The translations under genes and the position numbers were made by a program. This document shows, in pieces, positions 19,472-29,210 of a DNA stretch of 56,591 bases. Numbering within the stretch: the stretch's first letter is position 1; each line of letters opens with the position of its first letter. Source of the stretch: Pavlovales sp. CCMP2436 (lineage: Eukaryota > Haptophyta > Pavlovophyceae > Pavlovales); the NCBI GenBank assembly GCA_026770615.1, contig MU631511.1, positions 106,619 through 163,209 of the forward strand, in the 5' to 3' direction. The notes beneath the pieces are model-generated. The model did no database searches, was not told where the DNA came from, and was given only the letters and a program-made list of their open reading frames with translations.

Positions 19472-19706
19472 TGTTGGTAGCTGCCAGACAAGGGCGCCTA
19501 GCGCTTCTACCGGATTCTCAGCATGAGTCCGACTGACAGCAGACCGAGGGGTTTACCGGGATTTGACCCCTGAATCCTCGGTTACGTTCCGTTTCTTTGT
19601 GTCAGTTGTTCAACGATGTGATAGTCTTTGCCCCCTGACGGGAGCGGCCCGCGCGCCAGGCAACGGCGCGGGTGAAACCGCACAGCGTGTGGGAATTATA
19701 CCAACA
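19472..19706 (+). repeat. 3' LTR of the small LTR element
   Basis: See the 5' LTR. It is followed directly by the TSD GCATG and the continuation of the interrupted C unit (CACATCCTC...). Confidence 0.9.
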
Positions 19707-20203
19707 GCATGCACATCCTCTCCTTGACCCGCAAGTCGCAGCCAACCGCCAACCGACCCCCCACCTCTCCTTCGGCCTTCATCCCTGCTCCGATACCAAT
19801 ATTGGTTGTGGAAGAGTGAGATCGAGCCTCCTGTCAGCATCAAGACCCTCGCTCACACCGACCTCATGGGACGCGGGGGCGCACACCCACGGAGGGCAGT
19901 CGGGGTGCATGCACATCCTCCCCTTGACCCGCACGTCGCAGCCAACCGCCAACCGAGCTCCCACCTCTCAACCCCCATCCCTGCTCCGGTACCAATACTG
20001 TAGAAAAGTGGGAAATCATCGGCGCCGATTTTGGAATCCTTGTCCGCGTTCACAGGCGTTGCAGCCCCTCACTCTTCTCGTCGTGCAGCCCCTCAACCCG
20101 TGCGATTGACAGAACGGCCGTCTGGTCATTTGACTACCGACCTATCAATAACCGAAAAGCCCCCTAAGGTTTCCAAGCCCCTGTACGACCCGGACTCGTT
20201 TGT
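19707..20203 (+). repeat. Composite repeat: rest of C1, a second C unit and D1
   Basis: After the LTR element the C unit resumes, followed by another C copy (19819-20000, starting AGTGAGATCGAGCCTCC and ending near GGTACCAATA). D1 (about 20005-20203) contains CATCGGCGCCGATTTTG and matches 23458-23640. No gene seen. Confidence 0.75.
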
Positions 20204-20735
20204 CAACTGACAATATCCCAAAAAATGTCAACTGACAATATTTAAAAAATGTCAATTGACACCCAGTACAAACAATAGTCACAACAATTTACTAGCTTAA
20301 TCCGCGACCCGCCTTCACGCTCGCCGCCTCTCACCCGCCTTCATCTTCGTCGTCTCCCCGTCATCGAGCTCGCTCGAGCGCGTGTTGTGCTCGCCTATCT
20401 CGCCGACGTGCTCCAGCCCGCCGCCCTTCATCTTGGTCCGGCACGTGGCTCGAGCTTGTCCTTCGTCGTGCTCGCCGCCCTTCAACTTTGTCAGGTACGC
20501 GGCTCAAGCTTGTTCTTCGTCGAGCTCGCCCGTCGGTACTCAAGCTCGCCCCTCCTACCTTCGCGAGCGGCTCGTCCACGCGCGGCTCGTCCTCAAGCCG
20601 CTCATCTTCAAGCGGCTCAAGCTTGTCTGACACGTCGCATGCTGCTTCAGCTTGTGCTCGCCTTCCCGTCGTCCACGCGCCTGCAGATGTCTATCCGCAT
20701 CGAACGCGTGGCTGTCATGCGAGCACGTGCGGTGT
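20204..20735 (+). repeat. Composite repeat unit 2 (A2-B2), direct copy of 17755-18305
   Basis: Same order as unit 1, about 95% identical in the B part by eye. It is broken at about 20735 by the 3' end of a non-LTR element. Confidence 0.85.
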
Positions 20736-21061
20736 GTGAGTTTCTAGTTCAACGTCCGTCCCCGGAAGGATCTCGCTGGATTTAAGTGTTGGAAAAACAC
20801 TCAGATCCAAGGATCCACCCCGAGCACACGGATCGGGATACCATCCCCACCGCTGATCAGTTCAGCCACACGACGATCGACGACTGACGACTCTCGACTG
20901 GCACGCTTACCGACCTCCACTGCTCTCCCTCGCTTCGTCTAAAAATGCAGCACTGTCTGCGAGTGCGGCCCACCTTCGCGCATCCCAAACATTACTTCCT
21001 CGCTAGCCTGGCTCGCATATGTTGAGATTTTTGACCGGGGGCAAAAACCACAAATATACGC
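20736..21061 (-). mobile_element. Non-LTR retrotransposon family, copy D (3' UTR, truncated by gap)
   Basis: The minus strand shows the family 3' UTR: the hairpin region, GCGGTGGGGATGGTATCCC, GGATCTGAGTGTTTTTCC and the terminal ACTAGAAACTCACAC. It inserts into B2/C2, because the same repeat is uninterrupted in unit 1. The rest of the element lies in the N gap. Confidence 0.9.
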
Positions 21062-21496
21062 NNNNNNNNNNNNNNNNNNNNNNNNNNNNNNNNNNNNNNN
21101 NNNNNNNNNNNNNNNNNNNNNNNNNNNNNNNNNNNNNNNNNNNNNNNNNNNNNNNNNNNNNNNNNNNNNNNNNNNNNNNNNNNNNNNNNNNNNNNNNNNN
21201 NNNNNNNNNNNNNNNNNNNNNNNNNNNNNNNNNNNNNNNNNNNNNNNNNNNNNNNNNNNNNNNNNNNNNNNNNNNNNNNNNNNNNNNNNNNNNNNNNNNN
21301 NNNNNNNNNNNNNNNNNNNNNNNNNNNNNNNNNNNNNNNNNNNNNNNNNNNNNNNNNNNNNNNNNNNNNNNNNNNNNNNNNNNNNNNNNNNNNNNNNNNN
21401 NNNNNNNNNNNNNNNNNNNNNNNNNNNNNNNNNNNNNNNNNNNNNNNNNNNNNNNNNNNNNNNNNNNNNNNNNNNNNNNNNNNNNNNNNNNNNNNN
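21062..21496. other. Assembly gap (435 N)
   Basis: Unknown bases. The gap length may be nominal, since a retroelement starts on its left side. Confidence 1.
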
Positions 21497-21720
21497 CGCA
21501 CCCCGCCGATCCCGGCCGTCTCGCCCATGTCCCCCGACCGTGCGCGAGCCTCCCGTCAGCATCAAGACCCTCGCTCACACCGACCTCGTGGGACGCGGGG
21601 GTGCACACTCACGGTAGACGGGGTGAATGCACATCCTCCCCTTGACCCGCAAGTTGCAGCCAACCGCCAACCGACCCCCACGTCTCCTTCAGCCCCCATC
21701 CCTGCTCCGATACCAACATG
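21497..21720 (+). repeat. Composite repeat, C unit copy 2
   Basis: It continues the repeat after the gap (CCGCCGATCCCGGCCGTCTC...) and matches 18335-18453 plus 19702-19795, ending at GATACCAACATGG, where the pseudogene region begins. Confidence 0.8.
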
Positions 21721-21756
21721 GGGAAATTTAGGCTCTCTGCCACCGCCGCTACAGGG

Positions 21757-22818
21757 ACAGGCCTTCCGCCGCTGCTGGTTGCTGCTGCAGCAGGAGGCCG
21801 GCATCGCCACAGGAGCGGGGCTCAACGGAGATCGGCCAACCTCCGTGCTCCACCTACCTCTAGAGGATGCATAGGAGCGCCGGCAGGCTGTGCCTCAACA
21901 TGCAGAAGGACCTCACCAACGACCTGGAGGCTCACCGGTACGACGTGCTCAAGATGCAGATCAAAGCGCGACACCGCAGCGATCGCGCCGTACACCTCTT
22001 CAGGAGCCTCGATCGCAACAGCTCCGCCTGGGTCGCTGCACTACCGGGCGGCTACGGGCTCTGCAACACCGGTGAGTGGGTGGAGATCACCGCGCGCTTC
22101 GTCGGCGTCCAGAGCCCCATCTGCGCCGGCCTCGTCGCGCGCGGCGCGCGGCTCTTCGGCCACCTCATCGACGCGTTCGGAGACAACCTCGTCGCAGCCA
22201 CGGGCGCAGGCGTCACCGGCGGCCACATCGCCAAGCTCCGGCACGACCCGACCATCGCCCTCCTCGCGGAGTTCGCGAGGTTCGTGCGTGCGTTCGCGCG
22301 CACCGAGGTCGGAGACATCTTTGGCTCGGTGCTCGCCGCCAACCCAGCGGCCTACCACCTCTACTACGGCGGAGTCAGCCGGCGACCCGGGCCGAAGGTC
22401 GACTTTTACGCCGAGTACGACCACTAGGGGTGGGCGTGCAGTCCCGCGGCTATTCGAATTCAAGACCATCGCGTTCTGCCCTACTCGGTACAAGGACACC
22501 GACGGGCAGTACCCGCAGGGCGCGGTGGGCAGGCGCGCCGACGCGCTACTTGGCGAGCGCATCAAGGAACTCATCAAGCTCGACCGCGACTTCTTCCACA
22601 TACCAGCCGGGCAGACTGGCCCAATAAAGGCCCGCGCGCTGACCTTCTGCCCCCCAGGCGGCGACCCGTTCACTGCTCTCGCAGTTGGCGCCTTTGGGGA
22701 GTTTTCTGTCGGCTTGGAAACGCTGGTCGCCGACTTCGCCAGCATGGGCGCACGCGCACTGCGAGGGCGCACGGGAGCTCCCTCCGAACCAATATTGGTT
22801 GTGGAAAAGTTATCGTAG
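21757..22818 (+). pseudogene. Frameshifted retroelement-type protein with a possible PD-(D/E)XK-like motif
   Basis: Protein-like sequence runs in three frames: about 21757-21870, then 21867-22427 (includes SSAWVAALPGGYGL, a Gly/Asp/Arg-His region FGDNLVAA...KLRHDP, then GPKVDFYAEYDH-stop), then about 22430-22818 (RLFEFKTIAFCPTRY...QTGPIKARALTFCP). The AWxxALP...FGD...RHD order recalls C-terminal regions of some reverse transcriptase proteins. KVDF followed by FEFKT resembles a PD-(D/E)XK nuclease core split by the frameshift. Both assignments are inference from motif spacing. Flanked by C units on both sides, it is probably cargo of the composite repeat. Confidence 0.45.
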
Positions 22819-23147
22819 CGCGCGCGCGTATGGAGAACATCGGTGGCGGCGGCGCGGCACACGGTGGTGCAGACGACGACGGCACCGAGGAGTGGGCTGA
22901 AGGCGTATACCACCAGCGACAAGAGACGCGGTCGTATAGGAGCAAACACGCGTCCTGCCGCGGTGGAAGATGCGGCAGGAGACGCGGTCGTTATCGTGCA
23001 AAGGTTATCGTAGCGCGCGCGCGTATGGAGAACATCGGTGGCGGCGGCGCGGCACACTGTGACGCAGACGACGACGGCACCGAGGAGTGGGCTGAAGGCG
23101 TATACCACCAGCGACGAGAGACGCGGTCGTGGCATGAAGCCGCGTAG
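22808..23147 (+). repeat. Tandem duplication with ~197-bp period and 105-codon open frame
   Basis: A GTTATCGTAGCGCGCGCGCG block starts at 22807 and again at about 23004. Each copy encodes MENIGGGGAAH..ADDDGTEEWAEGV. One open frame (22830-23147) spans both. Acidic, unrecognised; it may be a gene end or repeat-generated. Confidence 0.6.
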
Positions 23148-23261
23148 GCCCGCCACCTGGGCGATCACTGGCTGAATTCGTCGGCCGTACACATCAGATT
23201 TGCCTGACTGCCTCTGCCTGTCTTCCTTTTAAGTAAGTCGTAGTCTGAAAAAAGGAAAAGT

Positions 23262-23755
23262 GAGATCGAGCCTCCCGTCAGCATCAAGAGTAAGACCCTC
23301 GCTCACACCGACCTCGTGGGACGCGGTGGCGCACACCCATGGAGGGCAGACGGGATGCATGCACATCCTCCCCTTGACCCGCAAGTCGCAGCCAACCGCC
23401 AACCGAGCCCCCACCTCTCAGCCCCCATCCCTGCTCCGGTACCAATATTGGCAAAAGTGAGATATCATCGGCGCCGATTTTGGGATCCTTTTCCGCGTTC
23501 ACAGGCGGGCGCAGCCCCTTTCTCTTCTCGTCATGCAGCCCCTCAACCCGTGCGATGGACAGAACGACCGTCTGATCATTTGCTTACCGACCTATAAATG
23601 CCCCTTAAGGTTTCCAAGCATATGTACGACCCGGACTCTAATAATTCTATCCCAAAAATATCCCAAAAAAATTCAACTGACAATATTTCAAAAAAAATCA
23701 ACTGACAATGTCAACTGATACAGAAATTAGTTGAGGCTTAATCAAATTTAGTCAA
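23262..23755 (+). repeat. Composite repeat, C3-D3-A3
   Basis: The C unit (23265-23455), D unit (23458-23640, GGCGCCGATTTTGGGATCC) and A-type GTCAACTGA repeats (23660-23755) occur in the same order as at 19819-20250. Their repeated order shows that the 17.7-23.8 kb region is a decayed tandem array of one composite unit. Confidence 0.75.
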
Positions 23756-23794
23756 CTGTTTTGAAAATGTGATTAAAAAAGTCTTAAAACCCAC

Positions 23795-24582
23795 TTCCCC
23801 GACGAGTTCGCCGGCACGACTACCGTCGACTCCGCGGACCTCGATCACAGCCCCACGAGGGGCGAGCTGGGGGCGCAGCTTACGCACGGCTCGGGCGGGG
23901 TCTACTTCCCCGACGAGGCGTACGGGCTGCTCGTCGAGAAGGCGACGGAGACTGACTACCTCTGCTCGCTCTGGTTTGTGCGCACCAGCTGGCTCGCGCT
24001 CATCTTCCGCGAGACGCCGCCGACCTTCGACACGGCGGAGGACCTGCAGCTCTCGTTCGAGCTGCGCAAGTACGCAGGCGTGCGCTCGGTGGTGGTGCCC
24101 GTCGACTTGGACGACAGGGAGACCTGGGCCGACACGGCGCACCGGCTCGCGTGGCTCGAGGCGAGCACCACCGGCCCGGGCGCCAAGAAACAGTCGGGCT
24201 CTAACACGCCCGCGCGCGCGCGACCGCGCGTGGTGGCTGGGCCTCGGCGGCGGCGGCTCGACGCGCGCGCTGCGCGAGGGCCCCGCGCGGCAGCAGCCGC
24301 TGCTCCTCGTGACCACCGAGGCGGACGCGTCGGCGCTGCGCCCGCTCTACGGCCGGCTGATGGCGCGCGCGGGCGGCAGCTTCGCGCGGCGGCCGCTCGT
24401 GGCGCTGGCCGCGCCGGCGCACATGTGCGAGGCGCTCGTGGCGGCCATCGGCGCGCCGCCGGGCGCGTGCGCCGACGACGAGCGCGCGCTGCACGTGCTC
24501 AACCTGCGGCTCGGAGAGGCGGCGCTCGGCGGCGCGCGCCACGCGTCCGAGGTGCTCGACGAGGTGATGGTCGACTTGGCAG
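23795..24582 (+). pseudogene. Inverted C-terminal half of the glycosyltransferase gene
   Basis: Frame 23795 to about 24205 encodes YFPDEAYGLLVEKATETDYL and RETPPTFDTAEDLQLSFELR: the acceptor-side half (xED plus WFV/LRKYAG motifs) of a GT2-like enzyme whose nucleotide-binding half lies on the opposite strand at 24583-25457. After an indel near 24205 (CGCG run) the sequence goes on in another frame (WWLGLGGGGSTRAL...ARHASEVLDEVMVDLAG) and stops being protein-like at about 24582, exactly where the minus-strand half ends. Best explained by inversion of the 3' half. No start codon is in a sensible place on this strand. Confidence 0.65.
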
Positions 24583-25457
24583 GCGCTGTAGCTGCCGAAG
24601 CGCCCGTCCGCGCCCGGCCTGGGCAGGATCCACCCGATGGACCCGAGGAGGGCGCGCTCGTACTCGCGCGTGTGCGCCGTGCGCACCATCTGCTCCACGA
24701 ACTTAGCGCCGGGGATCATGTCGTCGTCGATGATGAGCACAAAGTCGGTCGGCGCGCGCACGGCCACCTGCATCCGCCCGTAGTACTTGAGGTTGAGGTC
24801 CGACTCGACGACGGAGATGGTGGTGCGCAAGTCGTTGTACGAGCGCGCGACCTGCTCGAGCTTGTGCACGATCGGCGAGCCAAAGAGCACGAGCCAGATG
24901 TGCGAGGGCACGGCGGTCTGCGCGGGCAGCGCCTCGATCTGCGCGCAGAGCGTCCTGCGCTTGAAGTGGTTGAGCACCACCGTCAGAGAGACAGGCGAGC
25001 CGACACGCGAAAGCTCAAACGTCGAGGGGAGCTGCATCAGCTTGCGGAGCGTCGGCTGCTCGGGCCGCGCCAAGGTCTCAAACTCGGCGAGCCGATACGC
25101 ACGCAGCTACGCCAGCTTGATGTCGCCGTCGCCCACCTGGCTGCCGGAGACGACCGCGCGCGCGCACGCGTCCTCCTCGGTGCGGAAGAGGACGCTGCCG
25201 AGGAGCCCCAGCGCGAGCAGCAGGGCCAGGCCGACCCCCGCATCGCGCAGGCGAGGTAGTGGCCACCCCCGCTTCCAAGGCGTAGCATCAGCTGGGCAAC
25301 CACGCCCCTGCCCGGCCTCGCCCTGGGGCCGGGCAGCATCCTCTCTCTCTTGCCGCCCGCGGCGCGGCAGCCGGCAGCTGTCGCTCGCGGCGGCAGTTTT
25401 AAAAGGGGCGCGCGGGGGGAGGGGGGCCGGTGGGGGGGCGCCCGAAACGGGGCCCAC
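24583..25457 (-). pseudogene. Type II membrane glycosyltransferase-like gene, N-terminal half, with nonsense codon
   Basis: The minus strand reads a signal anchor (AGVGLALLLALGLLGSVLF), a stem, then a GT-A-type fold: TVVLNHFKRRTLCAQIEALP, WLVLFGSP, and the metal-binding FVLIIDDDMIPG (DDD in place of DxD), then RALLGSIGWILPRP. After GRFGSYSA (about 24582) the strand ceases to be protein-like. A TAG at 25107-25109 interrupts the frame (IKLA-stop-LRAYRLAEF), and the frame has no ATG upstream of the anchor. The family would be a Golgi glycosyltransferase. Given the stop, the frameshift and the inversion, I call it a pseudogene; an assembly inversion is the main alternative. Confidence 0.65.
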
Positions 25458-25475
25458 GACCTCCTATTTACGGGA

Positions 25476-25493
25476 ACGGGAACGCGTTCCCGT
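25476..25493. promoter_or_regulatory. Perfect 18-bp palindrome
   Basis: ACGGGAACGCGTTCCCGT is self-complementary over all 18 bases and lies just upstream of the glycosyltransferase minus-strand frame, with further GTTCCCGT words beside it. It could be a dimeric factor site; no factor is known to me for this organism. Confidence 0.4.
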
Positions 25494-25562
25494 AGGTGCG
25501 TTCCCGTTGGGTACTTAAAAAATTAACGCCTGCGGCGGGCTATTTTATACGTGGGAGTGTTT

Positions 25563-25830
25563 GTAATTTATTCCGCTCGACTCTCATCGTCGGTTCATAA
25601 CGACGTCACTTACTCTGAGAGGTGAATCCGCCGTACCTACCTCCAACGGCCGAGACCGCTGAAGGGCCATCACTGACATAAATTACATCCGTTGAGTTGC
25701 CGATCGTGTCCAAGTCCTCGCCAGAGTTGCCGTCACCGCGTCAGGCCCGCCAGTTTCTTTTTGTTTCCGTCGTCGTCACCACTGCTGCTCTCATCACTCG
25801 ATCTCGAGCGTTTACCGGGCTTGCTAACCC
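25563..25830 (-). repeat. Dispersed repeat, copy 2
   Basis: Second copy of 12887-13152. Here the minus-strand frame stays open through the repeat and beyond (see 25733-26320). Confidence 0.8.
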
Positions 25831-26320
25831 AGTTCGCCAGGATCCCGGCCACATGGACCGCCCCGGGGATGAGCTCTGGGATTAACTTGCTCACGGCGTG
25901 AAAGAGAGCGAGCAGCGGCAGCGACGGCGGCGAAACCTGCGATGTCTGCGACAAACGCGCAACCTCGGCAGCGGGCGCGTCAGCGGGAGTGGCAGCGGCC
26001 GGAGCCGCTGCCACACCTGTTGCCGCGTCCGCCACGGGAGATGGCACCATCAGCTCCTCGGTCCTCGCGTCAGCGGGCGCGGGCGCCACTGCGCGCTCCG
26101 CTGCGCGCTTCGCTGCGCGCTCCGCTGCCCGGCGCGCGCGTGAAGCCCTGTCACCGTGGCTCTTGCCACCCGCCGCCCCCCCGTGGCTCTTGCCACCCGC
26201 CGCCCGCAGTGTGATTTTCGCTTCAGTCTTGTGCTTTGTTTTAAATGGAGCTGCGGTTATTTTCCTTTTAAGAAGGAAGACATAAAACTCGATTCTGGCT
26301 TGAAGGCCAAAATGGCCCAC
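25733..26320 (-). CDS. Hypothetical Ala-rich protein with acidic Ser/Asp C-terminus
   Basis: ATG 26320 to TGA at 25733, 195 residues: an N-terminal basic part, an Ala/Glu/Arg-rich middle (likely helical), a hydrophobic stretch (FHAVSKLIPELIPGAVHVAGILANWV) and a tail GKRSRSSDESSSGDDDGNKK. The tail lies in the dispersed repeat and is conserved at 13 kb, which supports real coding of at least this end. The function is unknown; the GC-rich middle may be low-complexity read-through. Confidence 0.35.
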   Translation of the reverse strand: MGHFGLQARIEFYVFLLKRKITAAPFKTKHKTEAKITLRAAGGKSHGGAAGGKSHGDRASRARRAAERAAKRAAERAVAPAPADARTEELMVPSPVADAATGVAAAPAAATPADAPAAEVARLSQTSQVSPPSLPLLALFHAVSKLIPELIPGAVHVAGILANWVSKPGKRSRSSDESSSGDDDGNKKKLAGLTR

Positions 26321-26716
26321 AAGACAAAACGCCCGAACGCGTTCTGCCTCGCTTCCGCCTCGCGCTCGGCGAGCGAGGAGCGCTTGGACCGGGCGGCGCG
26401 GACCACGATCCTGGGCAAACGACCTCGACGTGCCCGTCAGTCCTCAGTTGAGCGCGTCGCGTCGAGCGAGTACATGGTGGCGCGCTGCTGCGCGAGAGGC
26501 AAATCCACCGTTTGGGCGCTCGCATCGACGCCTCGAGACGAAAGCGCGAGGCGACGAGCGGTGGAGCGCGTCAAGGCCCCGCCCGTTTACGAGTACTCGA
26601 GCCCGGATGTCGACCCCGTCTGCCAACCGCATGGGTCTGCGTGGAGATCTCCTCGTCGGCAGCAGCCCTCTGCGAGGCTGTTCTGGACGAGCTTCCTCCA
26701 TCGTGCTGAGCTTTGA
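26311..26716 (+). other. Unrecognised open frame
   Basis: The frame runs from ATG 26311 (MAHKTKRPNAFCLASASRS) to TGA 26716, 134 codons, Arg/Ser-rich, with YEYSSPDVDPVCQP in the middle. No family recognised; the opposite strand is also open. GC-rich DNA makes such frames common. Confidence 0.2.
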
Positions 26717-26819
26717 AATACGGCGCGCTCAGAGCAGAGGATAAGACTGAAGCGTAAAACAAATTTCAAACTCCCTAATATGGAGAAGGGGTTGAAATAG
26801 GAGGTCGTCCACTCCATCC

Positions 26820-27092
26820 CGGCGGGGGGGGGGGGTGCGAGGTGGTTCGGTGGTTATATGGCGAAACAGTAAGCTGGGGAGATGGTGGAGGCATTAGGTG
26901 CTACAGTGAGCGTGAATCTGACCAACCAAGTCGCACTCACCCGCGCCTGTTGACAGTGTTGTCTCCGGCCGCTTTTAGTTCTTGAATTGAGGCCGAGGGA
27001 GACCGGAGAGTGAGTCTGAGAGTCGCTGAGAGTGAGCGAGGGTGAGAACTGAGAGTGAGACTCTGAGTCTATCAGTGTATCACTGTATCGGT
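26820..27092. other. Region without recognisable gene
   Basis: It holds a G run (26823-26836) and a GAGAGTGAG-rich tract (27000-27060). Nothing else is supported. Confidence 0.5.
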
Positions 27093-27143
27093 GTGTAAGT
27101 TTCTAGTTAAAAACGTCCGTCCCCGGGAGGATCTCACTGGATC
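27093..27143 (-). mobile_element. Non-LTR family 3' terminal fragment (~50 bp)
   Basis: GTAAGTTTCTAGTTAAAAAC and GTCCGTCCCCGGGAGGATCT are the reverse complement of the family's 3' end. It is cut off after about 50 bp, a typical short 5' truncation. Confidence 0.8.
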
Positions 27144-27319
27144 AGTCGGCAATGTTCGACTCTGGGACTCTGTCGAATTCGAAGCCAGAGTCTTTAGCCT
27201 CAGACTACGGCGCACTGCTGCGGCATGCCCGGATGCAGTCACAGCGACAGAGTTCAGGAGTTTGAAGACTGACACTGATATACGAAATTTAGCTAAGGAG
27301 TACTAGGTAATAGGGAGAA

Positions 27320-27716
27320 TTGTTTTCCTGCCCTTGCAATTTTAAAGGGACACAAACACCCGACACAAACAACAACTCAATGACACCGAACACCTCGCCG
27401 GGAGGAGGAGCAGGACCAAGCAGTGCAAACGGAGTAGAACAGAATCACAACAACACAGGAACACCAAACATTTCACCAGGAGGGGAAACGGGTCCAAGGA
27501 GTGCAAATAACGGGGGAAAACAAACTCCAAATTCCACAATAACCACGGCGGGAACTATTCAGCCTACCTCAGCCTACCGAGGAATCTTCGGGGCGCCGCA
27601 GGGGCGGTATGCAGCACCGCGCCGGGCGTACGACGGACCCGATTCTCCCCACTGTCCAGGTGGGGCCCCGCTGTCAGGCGGGGACTACGTGCTCAACGAT
27701 TTGTTCACCACGGGCG
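27320..27716 (+). mobile_element. AC-rich coding remnant of a retroelement-like protein
   Basis: An open frame with Asn/Thr/Pro/Gly-rich content and two diverged repeats (TPNTSPGGGAGPSSANG, TPNISPGGETGPRSANN). Its AC-rich base use is like the tail ORFs of the non-LTR family and unlike the host genes. Probably part of the element continuing at 27950-29190. Confidence 0.4.
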
Positions 27717-27931
27717 GGTGCTGCATTTTCAGACGACACGAGGTAGAGCAGTGGAGGTCGGTCAGCGCGCCAGTCGAGTGTCGACAGTCGTCAATCGTCA
27801 TGTGGCTGAACTGATCAGCGGTGGGGACGGTATCCGTGTGCTCGGGTGGATCCCTGGATCTGAGTGTTTTTTTTCAACACTTAAATCCAGTGAGATCCTC
27901 TCGGGGACGGACGTTTAGCTAGAAACTTAAA
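27717..27931 (+). mobile_element. Non-LTR family 3' UTR fragment
   Basis: It matches 17299-17511 closely: CTGATCAGCGGTGGGGACGG, the stem-loop GGATCTGAGTGTT...AACACTTAAATCC, and the end GCTAGAAACTTAAAC. Plus orientation. Confidence 0.9.
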
Positions 27932-27949
27932 CTATAAACCAAATGGGAA

Positions 27950-28117
27950 TAACCGAACAAAACTCACAATTATAACCAAAACCAGAAAAACGGAAAGGAC
28001 CACTCTTCACCAGAATGGAGCACCACAAACCAGGCACCCCAAATGGGAAGAAACCAAGGATACAGTACATGACACACGAACAGTTAGCAAAAGAGATGTA
28101 TGAGACGTTGCAAGACT

Positions 28118-28153
<36 letters not shown>

Positions 28154-29190
28154 CCGCTCAGCATGGTTCAACAGGTGTTGTTCAGTCACTGGCTTGGTCG
28201 ACGTCAGGCTGAGGTCGAGCGATCGACCCAAACCCTCATGCACCAGCACTCACACCAAAGGATGTGAGTGTGTGCGCCCCGGCCCCCACGCCCCGCCTCG
28301 GCCGCGCCTCGGCCGCCGCAGCCCTGCCGTGGCGGCCGCAGGGAGCAGCATCGTCTTTGTAGCCTTGGTAGCCTTGAGCGGCGTCTCCGTGTGCGGCCCG
28401 CCGCCGCGCGCAGCAGCGCCCTCCGCAAGCGCGCGACAAATATCCACTTGAGGACCCGAGCGAGACGGGTGTTCGAGAAGACTACTATATATATTGAGTC
28501 GCGCAGCAGGCAATGGGCGACGCAGCGCTCAGACCAGCAAAACATTCAGAACAGTCAGACGCCAGCTTGAATCCCTATTAGTAATATATATTGATATATA
28601 GCGGCTCAGCATGGTTCAACAGGTGTTGTTCAGTCACTGAAGACTACTACGATCCCCAATGTAGAGAAATGATGATACGAGCAGGCCTCCGCGCCCACCA
28701 AGCCTGCTTCCCACAACGGAAGACAACAGCACTCCCACACAACAACAAGAACACACGCAAACCCCGGCCATCAAAACGCCAACTGAACCTTCAACCCCAA
28801 CCGAACGAAACACAAACCACTTAGCAGTAAAAGGAATATCCAAAGGGAACACGGGAAGCAAAAAGGTGAAGAGACCACACGCAAAACTAGAACAAGGGCA
28901 ACAAACAGAAGACAACCACACAAGAAACAACACCGAAGGAGAGTCAGAAACAAAAACCACCACGGAACCAAAACCTCAAAGGAGAAAACAACAAGTCCAA
29001 AAATCCATAACGCAAGGAGCCACGAATAACAAACGGAAAAGTGAAGCATCTCCAACGCCCAATCAAAAGAGGATAACACGATCCAGCACCAAAACACTAG
29101 AACAAAAACCAGCAGAAACACACAGGGCAAGGCCACCGCCTAGACAACGCGGAGCCGCACCCTTCCTAAGACAAAGAATAGGATAGCCTA
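27950..29190 (+). pseudogene. Retroelement tail ORF, interrupted by two nested insertions
   Basis: The frame from about 28015 (MEHHKPGTPNGKKPRIQYMT...KEMYETLQDY) resumes after 28639 (YYDPQCREMMIRAGLRAHQA), followed by a Lys/Asn/Thr-rich tail in shifted frames, ending in RQRIG-stop at 29186. The ORF ends in the same style as copies A-C and is followed by a hairpin (GCTGTACCCG/CCGGGTACAGC, about 29211-29236) like theirs. A diverged relative of the family. Confidence 0.5.
28120..28639 (-). mobile_element. Two SINE-like insertions at one site, sharing AAGACTAC duplications
   Basis: AAGACTAC occurs at 28112, 28478 and 28640, so insertion 1 (28120-28477) and insertion 2 (28486-28639) share the same 8-bp target. 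Read on the minus strand, each insertion ends in GTTGAACCATGCTGAGC.GC followed by a TA-rich tail. Part of insertion 2 (28503-28572) recurs inverted at 54904-54973. No protein seen. Confidence 0.7.
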
Positions 29191-29210
29191 CACACACCAC
29201 GCCACGTGCT

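Larger units (their letters stand above)
18454..19706 (+). mobile_element. Small non-autonomous LTR retrotransposon (TRIM-like), complete with TSD
   Basis: Two direct repeats of 235 bp (18454-18688 and 19472-19706) start TGTTGGTA and end TACCAACA, the TG...CA inverted termini of LTRs. The element is flanked by a 5-bp TSD GCATG, inside a repeat whose empty site GGTGCATGCACATCC is seen at about 19905 and 23354. The internal region (783 bp) has no gag, protease, integrase or RT; it has a short ATG frame from 18689 and a tandem repeat (19103-19312). A G-rich run precedes the 3' LTR as a polypurine tract. At 1253 bp with 235-bp LTRs it resembles TRIM elements. It must depend on another element for transposition. 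Confidence 0.9.

Noticed and set aside
22041..23192. 383-codon minus-strand open frame
   Set aside because: Low-complexity composition with no protein-like hydrophobic pattern; the plus strand has recognisable motifs over the same bases.
23769..25259. 496-codon plus-strand open frame as one gene
   Set aside because: Only 24.2-24.58 kb of it is protein-like; elsewhere it is antisense to the DDD glycosyltransferase half or out of phase with the real frame.
28250..28545. Small gene in the GC-rich part of the 28-kb insertion
   Set aside because: Frames are open on both strands with Arg/Ala/Pro bias only, and no start or splice signals fit.
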